A stretch of DNA of 64,000 bases, taken from NCBI GenBank assembly GCA_963578805.1, contig CAUZDY010000010.1, positions 21,082 to 85,081 of the forward strand, written 5' to 3'. The position numbers were made by a program, and so were the translations under genes. Source of the stretch: CAUZIB01 sp963578805 (GTDB lineage: Bacteria > Acidobacteriota > Vicinamibacteria > Vicinamibacterales > UBA8438). Under the pieces are notes generated by a model, which saw only the letters and a program-made list of their open reading frames with translations, did not search any database and was not told the DNA's origin. Below are positions 16,031 to 24,738 of this stretch, one piece after another (positions within the stretch are counted from its first letter, which is position 1; every line of letters begins with the position of its first letter).

Positions 16031-17580
16031 GACCCGGCATCCCCTATCTACCTGTCGTGCTTCTCGTCTGCATCCTTGCTGCTCTTGGAATGACCAGGCT
16101 GAGTGTACAAGCGGAGCAACAGGAGCCCGACGCCGTGCAACGCCTTTTTGAGGATGGCCAACGCCTGGAGAGCGAAGACGACCTCGAAGCAGCATTAACG
16201 CAGTACACCTTCGTGGTTGAGCAGTTCCCGGAGAGTCCTCTGGCCCCACAGGCACTCCTGCGACTAGCTCAGCAATACTGGCGAGCAGGAGATGTTGACC
16301 GCTCCCTCCAAGCAACAACACGACTCCGTGATGCCTATGCCAACACGCCGAGCTCAGCAGGTGCACTGGTCTTGGAAGGCGACATTCAGTTGGCGAGAGC
16401 TCAAAAATTGTCAGATCTGGAAGCAGCCCAGGCCAAGTTTGACCGTGTCCCTGTCCTCTTCAATCCCGACCAATACCCAGTACTGGACTGGCGAAGCCAG
16501 GCACTGGTGCAGAGCGGAAACATCAGCCTCCTACTCGGGAGACTGGATGACGCAGGTGCAGCATTTGTCACGGCCATCGAGAATGAAGAGTTTTTTCCTG
16601 GGACGCCGCAAGCGCAAATCGGTCTGGCTACAGTATTTCTCAACCGAGGCCATTGGGTCCCGGCGTCTGAAATTCTTCAGCGCGTGGTCGACACAACTCA
16701 TAGCGCTGACGGGCTCGTCGAGGACGACAGTATACAGGTGGCACGACAGTGGCTCAGCCTGATTCACCGCACTATCCTTCTGCCCTCGCTGGGACAGACG
16801 CCGTGGGCAAAGGTGCGGCGACTGTCGGTATCCGGGGTAAGTCTTCGAGACCCGATCGGGATTGCCGCCAGAGCAGATGGCTGGCTGATTGTCGCTCAGG
16901 ACGACGGTCCCCTCGTGGCCATTGTGGATCCCGAAGGATCACTCCTCGGAGCAGTGCGTCAAGATCGCCTCCGTGGGGCTTGGTGGGATAACACCAACAA
17001 AGCCTACGCCGTCACCGAGAGAGCGGTGTTTGAACCGATATCGCGAGCCTCACACACCTTCGAAACACCGTCTGGGAGACCAGACCAGCAAGTTTCACTC
17101 GCCCATCTCGCGGCGGGCGCTCGCAATATCTTTGGTTCCTGGTTTCTGCTTGACACCGACTCGGAACGTGTCGCGATGTTCGAGCCGAACGGTACCTATC
17201 ACTCGACGCTTATGGAGCGAACTGAGCGACCCCGAGATCTCGTAGCGGACAACCAAGGACGTATCTTTGTCCTGCACGAGTTTGACGCTGGTGTGGTACG
17301 GTTCAACGCGGAAGGTGTTCGGGAAGCCCGCGTCGTGACCGGCGGCGACTGGGAGCGCCCTATTGCGGTAGCCGTAGACCGGTTGGGGCACCTCTATGTG
17401 CTCGACCGCAGTGAGAAAACCATTGACGTCTTTAAGTCCACTGGCGAGTCCTTAGTCACCATTGGCCCGGGACTTTCGAATGGTATCGAACTAGATGACC
17501 CTCGTGACATCGCCGTTGATGACTCCGGTCGGTTGTATATCGCCGATCGCGGACTGGACGCCATCCTCATATTGGAGTAG
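16027..17580 (+). CDS. exported TPR plus beta-propeller protein of the kinase cassette
   Basis: 517 residues with a signal peptide or anchor (7-28). Residues 34-235 form TPR-like helical repeats (LFEDGQRLESEDDLEAALTQ, FPESPLAPQALLRLAQQYW, VFLNRGHWVPASEIL) of the YbgF/BamD type. Residues 265-517 are NHL-like propeller blades with the recurring DxxGxxY/LYVLD pattern (AVDRLGHLYVLDRSEKTIDV, IAVDDSGRLYIADRG). Both parts are protein-protein or ligand-binding modules without an active site. It overlaps the kinase gene by 4 bases and precedes the PEGA/PDZ gene, so it is probably the periplasmic partner or cargo sensor of the kinase. The functional link is inferred. Confidence 0.85.
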   Translation: MRPGIPYLPVVLLVCILAALGMTRLSVQAEQQEPDAVQRLFEDGQRLESEDDLEAALTQYTFVVEQFPESPLAPQALLRLAQQYWRAGDVDRSLQATTRLRDAYANTPSSAGALVLEGDIQLARAQKLSDLEAAQAKFDRVPVLFNPDQYPVLDWRSQALVQSGNISLLLGRLDDAGAAFVTAIENEEFFPGTPQAQIGLATVFLNRGHWVPASEILQRVVDTTHSADGLVEDDSIQVARQWLSLIHRTILLPSLGQTPWAKVRRLSVSGVSLRDPIGIAARADGWLIVAQDDGPLVAIVDPEGSLLGAVRQDRLRGAWWDNTNKAYAVTERAVFEPISRASHTFETPSGRPDQQVSLAHLAAGARNIFGSWFLLDTDSERVAMFEPNGTYHSTLMERTERPRDLVADNQGRIFVLHEFDAGVVRFNAEGVREARVVTGGDWERPIAVAVDRLGHLYVLDRSEKTIDVFKSTGESLVTIGPGLSNGIELDDPRDIAVDDSGRLYIADRGLDAILILE

Positions 17581-17650
17581 ATGTGGCGAGCACGAGCCAT
17601 CGCAGCGTGCACTGAGCCAGTCTCTTTCACCGCAGACTGTGTAACCCGAC

Positions 17651-19924
17651 ATGCGCAACAGAATCGTTGGCTGTGCCTTCACGCTGAGGGCCCCTGTCGT
17701 CCTCGCCATCTGTTTAGTCACTGGAAACGTGGTAGGTGCTCGCCCCACCGGTCAGGATGCCCGCTCCCTGACCGGCTCTGCTACGGTAACCGGCCAAGAC
17801 AGCGAGCAACATCAACAATTGTTCGAGGCCGCCGAAAAACTATTCCGATCGGAGTCCCAACCTGAGTCCATTGATATCTTCAGCCAGATCATCACCGCTC
17901 TTGAGAGTCAAACAGCAAGTAGGCAACCGTCCGAAGATGAACGTCGCATCCTCATCCAGAGTCTCTTGCTCCGCGCCGAGGCTCAGTTCAATCTCGGCGA
18001 GACAGACACTGTCGCGAAGGACTTGCAGCAAGTCATCAACGTCGATCCTGCAATGCAACTGGACGCTAGTCAGGTCTCCCCACGGTTCGTCGCCCTCTTT
18101 GACAACCTGCTGGCTGCGTCGGTTGGATACCTGGTGTTGCTTATCAGTCCTCCAGATGCAGAGGTACGAATAGATGGAACGGCAATCGATACCACCCAAC
18201 TGCGGCATTCATTACTTACTGGCCTGCACACCATTGTCGCTCGACGTGCAGGCTACGACGCAGTGCAGACAGAGGTTTTCGTAGACGCGGCAACTGAAGT
18301 GCAGAGTGAACTCGTCCTCGAATCCACTAGCGCCGTCCTGCGACTGTTGACCCGCCCACCCGGAGCCGACGTATCCCTCGACGCAACAGCAATTGGAACT
18401 ACAACGGGTGTCGCGCACGGCGATATTGTCCTCTCCGGAGACGCGCGACTGTATCCCCTCGAAGATTTCTCAGACGAACTCATCATTGGCGGTCTGCAAC
18501 CCGGACTCCATCGAATCGAGGTAAGCCTGGATGGGTTCAGATCCTCTCGGCACGAAATCTCTGTCCGTGATCTTGTCGACTATCAAGCCGTGGTGGTCTT
18601 GGAGCCAACCGAAGGCCTTGTCCTGCTCGAAGATCTCCCAAACGATGTCGTCCTCTTAGTCAATGATGTCGTGACAACACCCGAACCACCGTCATCCGAT
18701 ACGTCCATTACCGTTCCGTTTCTGAGACTGCCAGTCGGTGAGCATAGGATTTCAGTGGACGGCGGAACACGAGGCCGTTTCGAGGCCAAGGTTGACGTGG
18801 CAGACCTGGAATCAATAGCAGTTCCGGTTCGAGTAAGTCCCACCATCGCATTCCTTGGTGTCCTCGGCGGTGACGAACTGGGGTCGCAGGCGGTTATGGC
18901 TGCTATTGATGACACCTTCATGGCGCTGGATGGATGGTCGTTGTTGGATCGTACTAATCGTGGTCAGGAAATATTAAAACAAGCAGGTGTGACCATTGAA
19001 GCTCTCCGAACGCTCGGACACAGCCAGGTGACGCCTGCCGAAACCTTTGACTGGGAGGCTTTACAAGCAGTTGTCGACGACCAGATGCCAAGCTCTGTCT
19101 ACCTACTCGGCGTTCTGTCGGACGATATTGTGGCCACATACGCGGATCTCTGGGCATGGCTGCCAGCGCCAAGCCTGGCCAAAGGAGACTATCTTCGTGT
19201 GCCCTTAAATCAAACAGACCCAGCCATCTCCATCGCCGAGGCGTTCACACCTGAGCTCGTCATGGAGCGGCCATGGCTGGGACTCCTCCTGATCGACAGC
19301 AACGCCGTTGAAGGACCCGTCGTAGCGGCCGTGAGCCCTGAAAGTCCGGCAGTGGATGCCGGCATTCAGGTAGGGGATGTACTCGTTGCGATCGACACCA
19401 ACGACATCCAAACGGTCGCACAAGCGATGCGTTTGGTATCGAGAATGGACCCCCACGAAACAGTATCGCTATTGATGAATCGGAACGAGACAGACGAGCC
19501 ACTTGAGTTAACGGTGGGAACAAGTCCAACCGTTATTTCACTCAACGATGACGAGGTCCTGTACCCAGTCCTCATAACCAGACTTTCAGCCCTAATAGCG
19601 GATGAAGCCCAGCCGGGAACAAACTGGATAATCAGGTTGAATCGTGCAGAAGCCCTTTTTAGGGCAGGGTCTAGGGAGCGCGCAGTGCAGGAGCTTCGTG
19701 CCATCGAAGGGACACTGGTCGCCGGGCCAGAGAAAGCAGCAGTGAGCTATCGATTGGGCGTCGCGCTCGAAACGCTCGGACCAACGTACTTGGAAGCTGC
19801 ACGTCAGGCTTTGGCCCGTGCCACCGATGCACCAGACGCTCGTCTCGTTCACAAGGGTGGTCCCTGGGCGGCACCGCGCGCACTCGTTCGGCTCCGCGAA
19901 CTCGCTCAAGCCGACGCCCCCTAG
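17651..19924 (+). CDS. exported PEGA and PDZ domain protein of the kinase cassette
   Basis: 757 residues with a Sec signal (1-30). Residues 50-150 are helical and TPR-like. PEGA-type domains follow at about 158-225 and 226-315, with a third related region to about 400 (ISPPDAEVRIDG, RPPGADVSLDATAIGT). A PDZ domain lies at about 538-625 (GPVVAAVSPESPAVDAGIQV, GDVLVAIDTNDI). The C-terminus carries helical repeats (NRAEALFRAGSRERAVQELR). PEGA domains occur in envelope proteins that bind cell-wall or surface polymers, and PDZ domains bind protein C-termini, so it may be an assembly scaffold. Seventy bases separate it from the preceding gene. No protease domain is present. Confidence 0.85.
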   Translation: MRNRIVGCAFTLRAPVVLAICLVTGNVVGARPTGQDARSLTGSATVTGQDSEQHQQLFEAAEKLFRSESQPESIDIFSQIITALESQTASRQPSEDERRILIQSLLLRAEAQFNLGETDTVAKDLQQVINVDPAMQLDASQVSPRFVALFDNLLAASVGYLVLLISPPDAEVRIDGTAIDTTQLRHSLLTGLHTIVARRAGYDAVQTEVFVDAATEVQSELVLESTSAVLRLLTRPPGADVSLDATAIGTTTGVAHGDIVLSGDARLYPLEDFSDELIIGGLQPGLHRIEVSLDGFRSSRHEISVRDLVDYQAVVVLEPTEGLVLLEDLPNDVVLLVNDVVTTPEPPSSDTSITVPFLRLPVGEHRISVDGGTRGRFEAKVDVADLESIAVPVRVSPTIAFLGVLGGDELGSQAVMAAIDDTFMALDGWSLLDRTNRGQEILKQAGVTIEALRTLGHSQVTPAETFDWEALQAVVDDQMPSSVYLLGVLSDDIVATYADLWAWLPAPSLAKGDYLRVPLNQTDPAISIAEAFTPELVMERPWLGLLLIDSNAVEGPVVAAVSPESPAVDAGIQVGDVLVAIDTNDIQTVAQAMRLVSRMDPHETVSLLMNRNETDEPLELTVGTSPTVISLNDDEVLYPVLITRLSALIADEAQPGTNWIIRLNRAEALFRAGSRERAVQELRAIEGTLVAGPEKAAVSYRLGVALETLGPTYLEAARQALARATDAPDARLVHKGGPWAAPRALVRLRELAQADAP

Positions 19925-20746
19925 AGACACGCCAAACGAAGTCTCACTCACCACGAGGCGAGTGTCCCGCTCGCTGGATGACAATCTTTGCCGAGTTAGC
20001 CAGAAAATCCACAGGTCGACAACCGCATCAAACTGGATAAATGACTACTCAATAGGCTCGACTGAAGCACCGATTTACGTCACGACCGCAATACATTGCG
20101 CTGAGGGACCTTAACGAACGGTGAGATGCCGAGCGTAGCGGGGAGCAGCCGCACGCGGCTCACCGAGGACGGTGGTTAGTCAGGCGGGTACGCGGTGTCG
20201 CACTCGCGGGCGAGGTCGGAGCGGTGAACAGGTCGTGAACGCTTGACCCCCACCACCGCCAGCGGACTGGCAGGGGCTGCTCAACCGCCATGTGCCGCAG
20301 GCTAGACAGATTCTGCGGCAACTCCTGCCCCACCCCCTCACGCTCACGCCCCGGCTCGAACGGAAAACGAGGCAATACGAGTGCACGGGACAGGCGGCAC
20401 TGGGAAACGTGTTAACCGGAGTCACGGACGCGGACGGACGTTCAACCAGTGGAGCAGTCCCGTTGGGGAGGACACTGTATGGGGAAGTACTCCTGACAGC
20501 AGACCGGTGAGCGTGCCGGTGCTGCTAAACGTATCGCAGGGAGCGCCTCCCCCGCATGGGGTGTAAGTAATAGTCACCCCTTGATCAATTTGCGGAGAAT
20601 TTATCGCCCTAAGGCGCACGACGCCTTAGAAGTCCTCTCCAACCCTACATCCACCGTTCAAGACCATTCTCAGCTCATCAAGGCGCATCATCTCGTGGAA
20701 TTCCTCGAACGGAATGTGGCGGGTCACGATATCCATGCCTCAGCTC
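19925..20746. other. intergenic region with repeat copy c and possible gene scraps
   Basis: About 820 bases with no gene that I can support. Positions 20160-20222 hold dispersed repeat copy c (GGTTAGTCAGGCGGGTACGC, GTCGCACTCGCGGGCGAGG). On the minus strand 20626-20736 an ATG-to-TAA frame of 36 codons (MDIVTRHIPFEEFHEMMRLD...) reads like the tail of a larger protein; its origin is unclear. A second minus-strand scrap around 20500-20580 (QGVTITYTPCGGGAPC) also looks like decayed coding DNA. Confidence 0.4.
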
Positions 20747-20860
20747 TAAATCAGTACTATTAAGAGTTGTTACGTTTATACTATATATAACCGTTATTAT
20801 ATTAAATCAGTGACTATTAAGTGTTGTTACGTTTATACTCTCTATAACCGTTATAATTCT
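20747..20860 (+). repeat. two tandem ~57-bp AT-rich repeats in a promoter region
   Basis: Unit 1 (20747-20802) and unit 2 (20803-20860) share TAAATCAGT, ACTATTAAG, GTTGTTACGTTTATACT and TATAACCGTTAT in the same order. They end five bases before the ATG of the zinc-finger gene at 20865. The AT content is far above the surroundings. The TTGTTACG/TATAACCG arms could bind a regulator, and the second unit contains TATAAT (20851-20856). Confidence 0.8.
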
Positions 20861-20864
20861 TACA

Positions 20865-21527
20865 ATGCCCCGCATGAGTACGAACCTTGAGAACATTTCT
20901 CAAGACGCGCTTCGACACCTGCTCGACTTCGCCCGTGCGAATCTAGAGGACCTCCACTTTCGCAGCCTCTCGGAAACTCGACGCACCATCGCAGTCATCG
21001 CGGGACAAGTGGGTCACCTTTCGCAGCGCAGGCGTCTGGTACGTAGCAACCAGAAGGCGTGGCAGCCAGAAATTGAGACACAACTTCGCTGGGGAATCGC
21101 TCCGGTACGGGCCCGCACTCTTAATCAATTAACGGAACTTCAAGCAATCTTGAACGGCTGCTTGGACGCTCTTTTCCCCCCGTCCGGGTTTGGAGAATTG
21201 CCAGGCGGAAGCACTGAATTTCCGGTACGTGCGAACCGGTTTCACGTCCAGCGTCTGAATGCCGGACCAGCTGCACCAGTGGAAGTGTGGTTCGTCGCAG
21301 AGCAGTGGCGTGATGCGTTCTGGCTCTCAACCGTAACGCTACTCGAAGAATTTGGAAAAAAACTCCACCGATGCCCCGTGTGTGCTGCGGTCTACCTCAA
21401 GGTCCGCCGTAAAAAGTACTGCTCACCAAAATGCTCAAATCGAAGACGACAGGCCAATTATTACAAGGCACACCGTAAACAACTACTCAAAGTACTCCGG
21501 CATAAGCGCCAGACGCGGACACGATGA
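20865..21527 (+). CDS. CGNR-like zinc-finger protein, probable DNA-binding regulator
   Basis: 220 residues; ATG 20865 or ATG 20874. Residues 15-165 are mainly helical. The C-terminal part, about 170-205, has two CxxC/CxxxC pairs: HRCPVCAAVYLKVRRKKYCS and PKCSNRRRQANYYKAHR. This follows the CGNR zinc-finger scheme (C-x2-C-x12-C-x3-C-x-N-R), with Ser in place of Gly. CGNR proteins are usually transcription regulators with an N-terminal ABATE domain. No leader precedes the ATG except the tandem AT-rich repeats, which suggests autoregulation; that is inference. Its stop overlaps the ATG of the lipoprotein gene at 21524 (ATGA). Confidence 0.75.
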   Translation: MPRMSTNLENISQDALRHLLDFARANLEDLHFRSLSETRRTIAVIAGQVGHLSQRRRLVRSNQKAWQPEIETQLRWGIAPVRARTLNQLTELQAILNGCLDALFPPSGFGELPGGSTEFPVRANRFHVQRLNAGPAAPVEVWFVAEQWRDAFWLSTVTLLEEFGKKLHRCPVCAAVYLKVRRKKYCSPKCSNRRRQANYYKAHRKQLLKVLRHKRQTRTR

Positions 21528-23035
21528 CACACACTTCCGAAAACTCACCGACTGTAATGCGAATAGTTAGTCTTACCCTCTGCCTCATGGCGGCCACCTT
21601 GACGTCCGCCTGTGGCGATGGTCATTCTGGTCCCACAGCACCCACAGCACCCACAGCACCCACAGCACCCACAGCACCCACAGCACCCACAGTGACAACG
21701 GCTTCAAGCCAGTCATTAACTCGCATTATCGCGCTGTCCAGTGATATCGCATTCGGTGAGGTGGCGGTCGGAGACACTGCAGCCAACACGCTCACAATCA
21801 GCAACGCGGGGAATAGCACGCTGACGTGGAGCGACATCAGTACCGGGATCTCAGACGTCACCGCGAGTCCGACCAGCGGTACGGTCGCGGCGAATGAGTC
21901 TCAGGCGGTCACGCTGACGTTTAACCCCCTGGCAGCCATTGCCTTTAGCAGCACGTTGACGGTCACCAGCGATAAAACCAGTGGGACCCATACCATCGAT
22001 CTCTGGGGTGTGGGAGTGGATACGCCTGTCGCGGCAACGCGCATCATCGCGCTGTCGGGTGATATCGCGTTTGGTGAAGTGCTTGTGGGAGACACTGCAA
22101 CCAGCACGCTCACGATCAGCAACACGGGGAATAGCACGCTGACGTGGAGCGACATCAGTACCGGGATCTCAGACGTCACCGCGAGTCCGACCAACGGCAC
22201 GGTCGCGGCGGATGAGTCTCAGGCGGTCACGCTGACGTTTCAGCCAGATGAGGGAAAGACTTATACCGGTACGGTCACCGTCACCAGCGATGCCACCAGT
22301 GGAACCAATACCCGCACGTTCTCAGGCAGTACTCTCTCAGCGACACGGATCATTGAGCTATCGGGTGACCTAGTCTTCGGCGAAGTGGTCGTGGGCGCGA
22401 CTGCGACCAAGACGCTCACAATCAGCAATACGGGGAATAGCACGCTGACGTGGACTGAAATAACGACCACTCTTGGAAACCTCCCTGCCGCCTCCACACC
22501 GGCAAGTGGCATGGTGCTGCCAGGTGAATCTCAGCCGGTGACTCTAATATTTGCGCCGGATGCCCCTGAAGACACCACCTATAACGGCACGTTGACTGTC
22601 CAGAGTGATAAAACCAGTGGGGACGATACCAAAGCCTTCTCGGGTACGGGGCTCGCGGCAACCCGCATTATCACGCTGCCGGGTGATATGGCGTTTGGTG
22701 AGGTGACGGTGGGAGACACTGCGACCAGAGCGCTCACAATCAGCAACGCGGGGAATAGCACGCTGACGTGGAGCGGCATCAGCACAGGGACGTCAGTCGT
22801 CACCGCAAACCCGACTACTGGCACGGTCACGGCAGGTGGGTCTCAGACGGTCACGCTAACGTTTAGCCCCGTGGCAGTCACTGCCTATAGCGGCACATTG
22901 ACGGTCACCAGCGATAAAACCAGTGGGACCCATACCATCACTCTCTCGGGGACGGGGGGGGATACGCCCTACAACTGTTGCCCGCCAGCCAATCGATTCT
23001 CCGTTGTCCAATCGGTTGCTGCAGAGATCGGATAG
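21524..23035 (+). CDS. lipoprotein with four choice-of-anchor/ASH-like repeats
   Basis: 503 residues if the coupled ATG 21524 is used; ATG 21557 gives the classic signal MRIVSLTLCLMAATLTSACG with the lipobox LTSAC. After a Pro-Thr-Ala repeat come four Ig-like modules of about 100 residues, each beginning RII(A/E/T)L and DIAFGEVxVGDTAxxTLTIS, then NSGNSTLTW-like text, SGTV, SQxVTLTF and GTLTVTSDKTSG. This is the ASH/HYDIN-like fold of choice-of-anchor D proteins. The ending TPYNCCPPANRF departs from the repeats and coincides with a minus-strand TonB-receptor remnant, so the original C-terminus was probably lost. It is a likely surface adhesin or binding lipoprotein under the CGNR-like regulator. 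Confidence 0.82.
   Translation: MTHTSENSPTVMRIVSLTLCLMAATLTSACGDGHSGPTAPTAPTAPTAPTAPTAPTVTTASSQSLTRIIALSSDIAFGEVAVGDTAANTLTISNAGNSTLTWSDISTGISDVTASPTSGTVAANESQAVTLTFNPLAAIAFSSTLTVTSDKTSGTHTIDLWGVGVDTPVAATRIIALSGDIAFGEVLVGDTATSTLTISNTGNSTLTWSDISTGISDVTASPTNGTVAADESQAVTLTFQPDEGKTYTGTVTVTSDATSGTNTRTFSGSTLSATRIIELSGDLVFGEVVVGATATKTLTISNTGNSTLTWTEITTTLGNLPAASTPASGMVLPGESQPVTLIFAPDAPEDTTYNGTLTVQSDKTSGDDTKAFSGTGLAATRIITLPGDMAFGEVTVGDTATRALTISNAGNSTLTWSGISTGTSVVTANPTTGTVTAGGSQTVTLTFSPVAVTAYSGTLTVTSDKTSGTHTITLSGTGGDTPYNCCPPANRFSVVQSVAAEIG
21632..21694 (+). repeat. in-frame 9-bp minisatellite (CCCACAGCA)x6
   Basis: Six perfect units of CCCACAGCA (21632-21685) and a changed seventh (CCCACAGTG). They encode a Pro-Thr-Ala linker just after the lipid-anchored cysteine. 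Nine-base units keep the frame, so copy number could vary without breaking the gene. Confidence 0.95.
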
Positions 23036-23136
23036 CGACCCTCCGCGCTTCTGATGGTCGTCAGCTTGGTGCCGAAGATCTGGAGGGTCACACTGGGAAG
23101 CACCGCCCCATCGGGCGCTCGTACCATGCCTTCGAG
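23010..23136 (-). pseudogene. remnant of a TonB-receptor N-terminal regulatory domain
   Basis: The minus strand encodes GMVRAPDGAVLPSVTLQIFG and TKLTTIRSAEGRYPI, the pattern of the carboxypeptidase-regulatory-like domain at the start of Oar/SusC-type receptors (compare GVLPGVTVEVSS and TDGEGRYNV in the receptor at 55910-58945). It is only about 40 residues long. No receptor plug or barrel follows. It overlaps antisense to the end of the 21524 lipoprotein gene. Confidence 0.55.
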
Positions 23137-23170
23137 GCGTTGTCGTTTCGAGCAGATCCGGACTGCGCTA

Positions 23171-24328
23171 CTACATCGGCGGTTGAACACTCGCTGCGGG
23201 CTTGGTCCCTGTAAGGATCCACCGCTGCATCCGCCGACCATTCCCAGCCTCGCCCGTATACATCCTGTTCTTTGAGTCGATCGCAATCATGTGCGCCCGA
23301 ATGAACTCGCCTGCCTGGCGGCCCGGCTTCCCAAACCTGTCCAGGATCTGCAAGTCCTTACGCCGCAGTACCCAGACACGCTGGTTCGTGCCGTCCATGA
23401 GATACAGCAGGCTCTGTTCTGGATCCCGCGAGAGTTGAAGACTGAAGCTGCTCCCCGATCCGCCTGTCTCTGGACGAACAAACCGTTCCATCAGGTACTC
23501 GCCGTTTTGCCGGAAGGACTGAATACGGTTACCGCGGCGGTCGGCGACATAGATCAGACCGTCCTTCGTTCCGACGATGCCGTGAAGGGTGGAGTACTGC
23601 TGAGGCGGGTTGTCCAGCTGGACCGGATACTCATATTCGTAGGTGTCGTCCGGTGGCTTTCCGTACGCGCCCCAATGACGAAGATATTTTCCAGTCGCAG
23701 CATCGTAGACCACCACGCGTTTGTTACGGTATCCATCCGCGATAAAGATCTCGTTCGTCTTGGGCTCGACGTAGAAGTTTGCGGGACCGCCCAGGTGATC
23801 CGGATCGTCGCTCCCTTTGTTGACACCCGGTTCGCCGATCGTTAGGACGTGCTTGCCGTCCTGCGTGAATTTCATCACGTGAAATCCATTACTCGTTCCC
23901 GTCCAGACGAACCCCTTATGATCGATGTAGATCCCGTGTTCGGCGTCATACCAGGTGTAGCCTTCGCCAGGGCCACCCCAGGTTCGGAGAACCTTGCCCT
24001 CAGGATCGAGTTCAAGAACTGGCGGAGCAGGAAAACAGCAATCGGCGATCGGTGGCTTCAGCGCGGCTCCGATCTCCTGAGGCGTCAGGCTCGACGGCAT
24101 GTGGATCACCCAGAGGTGATCGTTGTCGTCGACGAACAAACCTCTGATGTCCCCCAGGATCCAGTTATTCGGAAGTGTCGGTGGCCAGGTTGGATCTACC
24201 TCGTAGATGGGAAGATTGTCCGCTGTCGGCGAACCAGCTGCCGGCTTGGCATTCGCGGTCTGGGCGCCGGCTTGACTGGGCATGAGAAGCACCACTGCCA
24301 AGGTGACGAGCTTCAGCGAATGTCTCAT
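23171..24328 (-). CDS. secreted NHL-repeat beta-propeller protein
   Basis: 385 residues with a Sec signal (1-22, AGAQ). The protein resembles the peptidyl-alpha-hydroxyglycine lyase/NHL family: DIRGLFVDDNDHLWVIHMP, LELDPEGKVLRTWGG, EHGIYIDHKGFVWTG, NEIFIADGYRNKRVVVYDA, GLIYVADRRGNRIQSF and IAIDSKNRMYTGEAGNGRR form about six blades. Similar exported propellers are very common in Acidobacteriota. Some bind ligands and a few are lyases; the His and Cys positions needed to decide are not clear to me. It stands alone. A decayed relative lies at 25383-25665. Confidence 0.85.
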   Translation of the reverse strand: MRHSLKLVTLAVVLLMPSQAGAQTANAKPAAGSPTADNLPIYEVDPTWPPTLPNNWILGDIRGLFVDDNDHLWVIHMPSSLTPQEIGAALKPPIADCCFPAPPVLELDPEGKVLRTWGGPGEGYTWYDAEHGIYIDHKGFVWTGTSNGFHVMKFTQDGKHVLTIGEPGVNKGSDDPDHLGGPANFYVEPKTNEIFIADGYRNKRVVVYDAATGKYLRHWGAYGKPPDDTYEYEYPVQLDNPPQQYSTLHGIVGTKDGLIYVADRRGNRIQSFRQNGEYLMERFVRPETGGSGSSFSLQLSRDPEQSLLYLMDGTNQRVWVLRRKDLQILDRFGKPGRQAGEFIRAHMIAIDSKNRMYTGEAGNGRRMQRWILTGTKPAASVQPPM

Positions 24329-24590
24329 GATCGTACGGCTCCTAGTTGAGCACTTCTGACGACCGCGCGCTAACCACGATGACGCGGCGTCCCACGCGCG
24401 GGTGAAGCGTCGAGGCCCTGGAAGCTAGCCGGCGGTCGTTTCAGCCGCGAGGGGGACTCGGTTCTTTATTTCGATTTTCAGGTTTTTAGTCTTGCGTCAC
24501 ACTTAACATAGGATCGATCCTACGTAAGAAATAGCTGGCTGACTCTCTGTGACTTAGGCTCAGGCCCGCCGCGGCCAGAGATGCCCATCC

Positions 24591-24719
24591 TTAGCGTGCA
24601 GCGCGACCTAAGTATCGCTGAAACCACTGTTCTACCAAATCGTCCACACCGGGGATAAATACAACAGCAATCACAGTAACAACCAACGCGACAGCGATAA
24701 CCCGGTAAAAGTACGTCAC
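24591..24719 (-). CDS. 42-residue single-span membrane protein
   Basis: GTG 24719 follows AAGAAGG with six bases between, and the frame ends at TAA (complement of 24591-24593). The product starts MTYFYRVIAVALVVTVIAVV, one transmembrane helix of about 18 residues, then a short charged tail (DDLVEQWFQRYLGRAAR). It begins 19 bases after the stop of the gene at 24739-25257, so it is probably the second gene of that transcript. No family is known to me. The hydrophobic core, ribosome site and placement support it. Confidence 0.55.
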   Translation of the reverse strand: MTYFYRVIAVALVVTVIAVVFIPGVDDLVEQWFQRYLGRAAR

Positions 24720-24738
24720 GGTACGCCTTCTTTAGCAG

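Noticed and set aside
21740..22960. Direct repeats of ~300 bp
   Set aside because: They are the four Ig-like modules of one lipoprotein and not a separate element.
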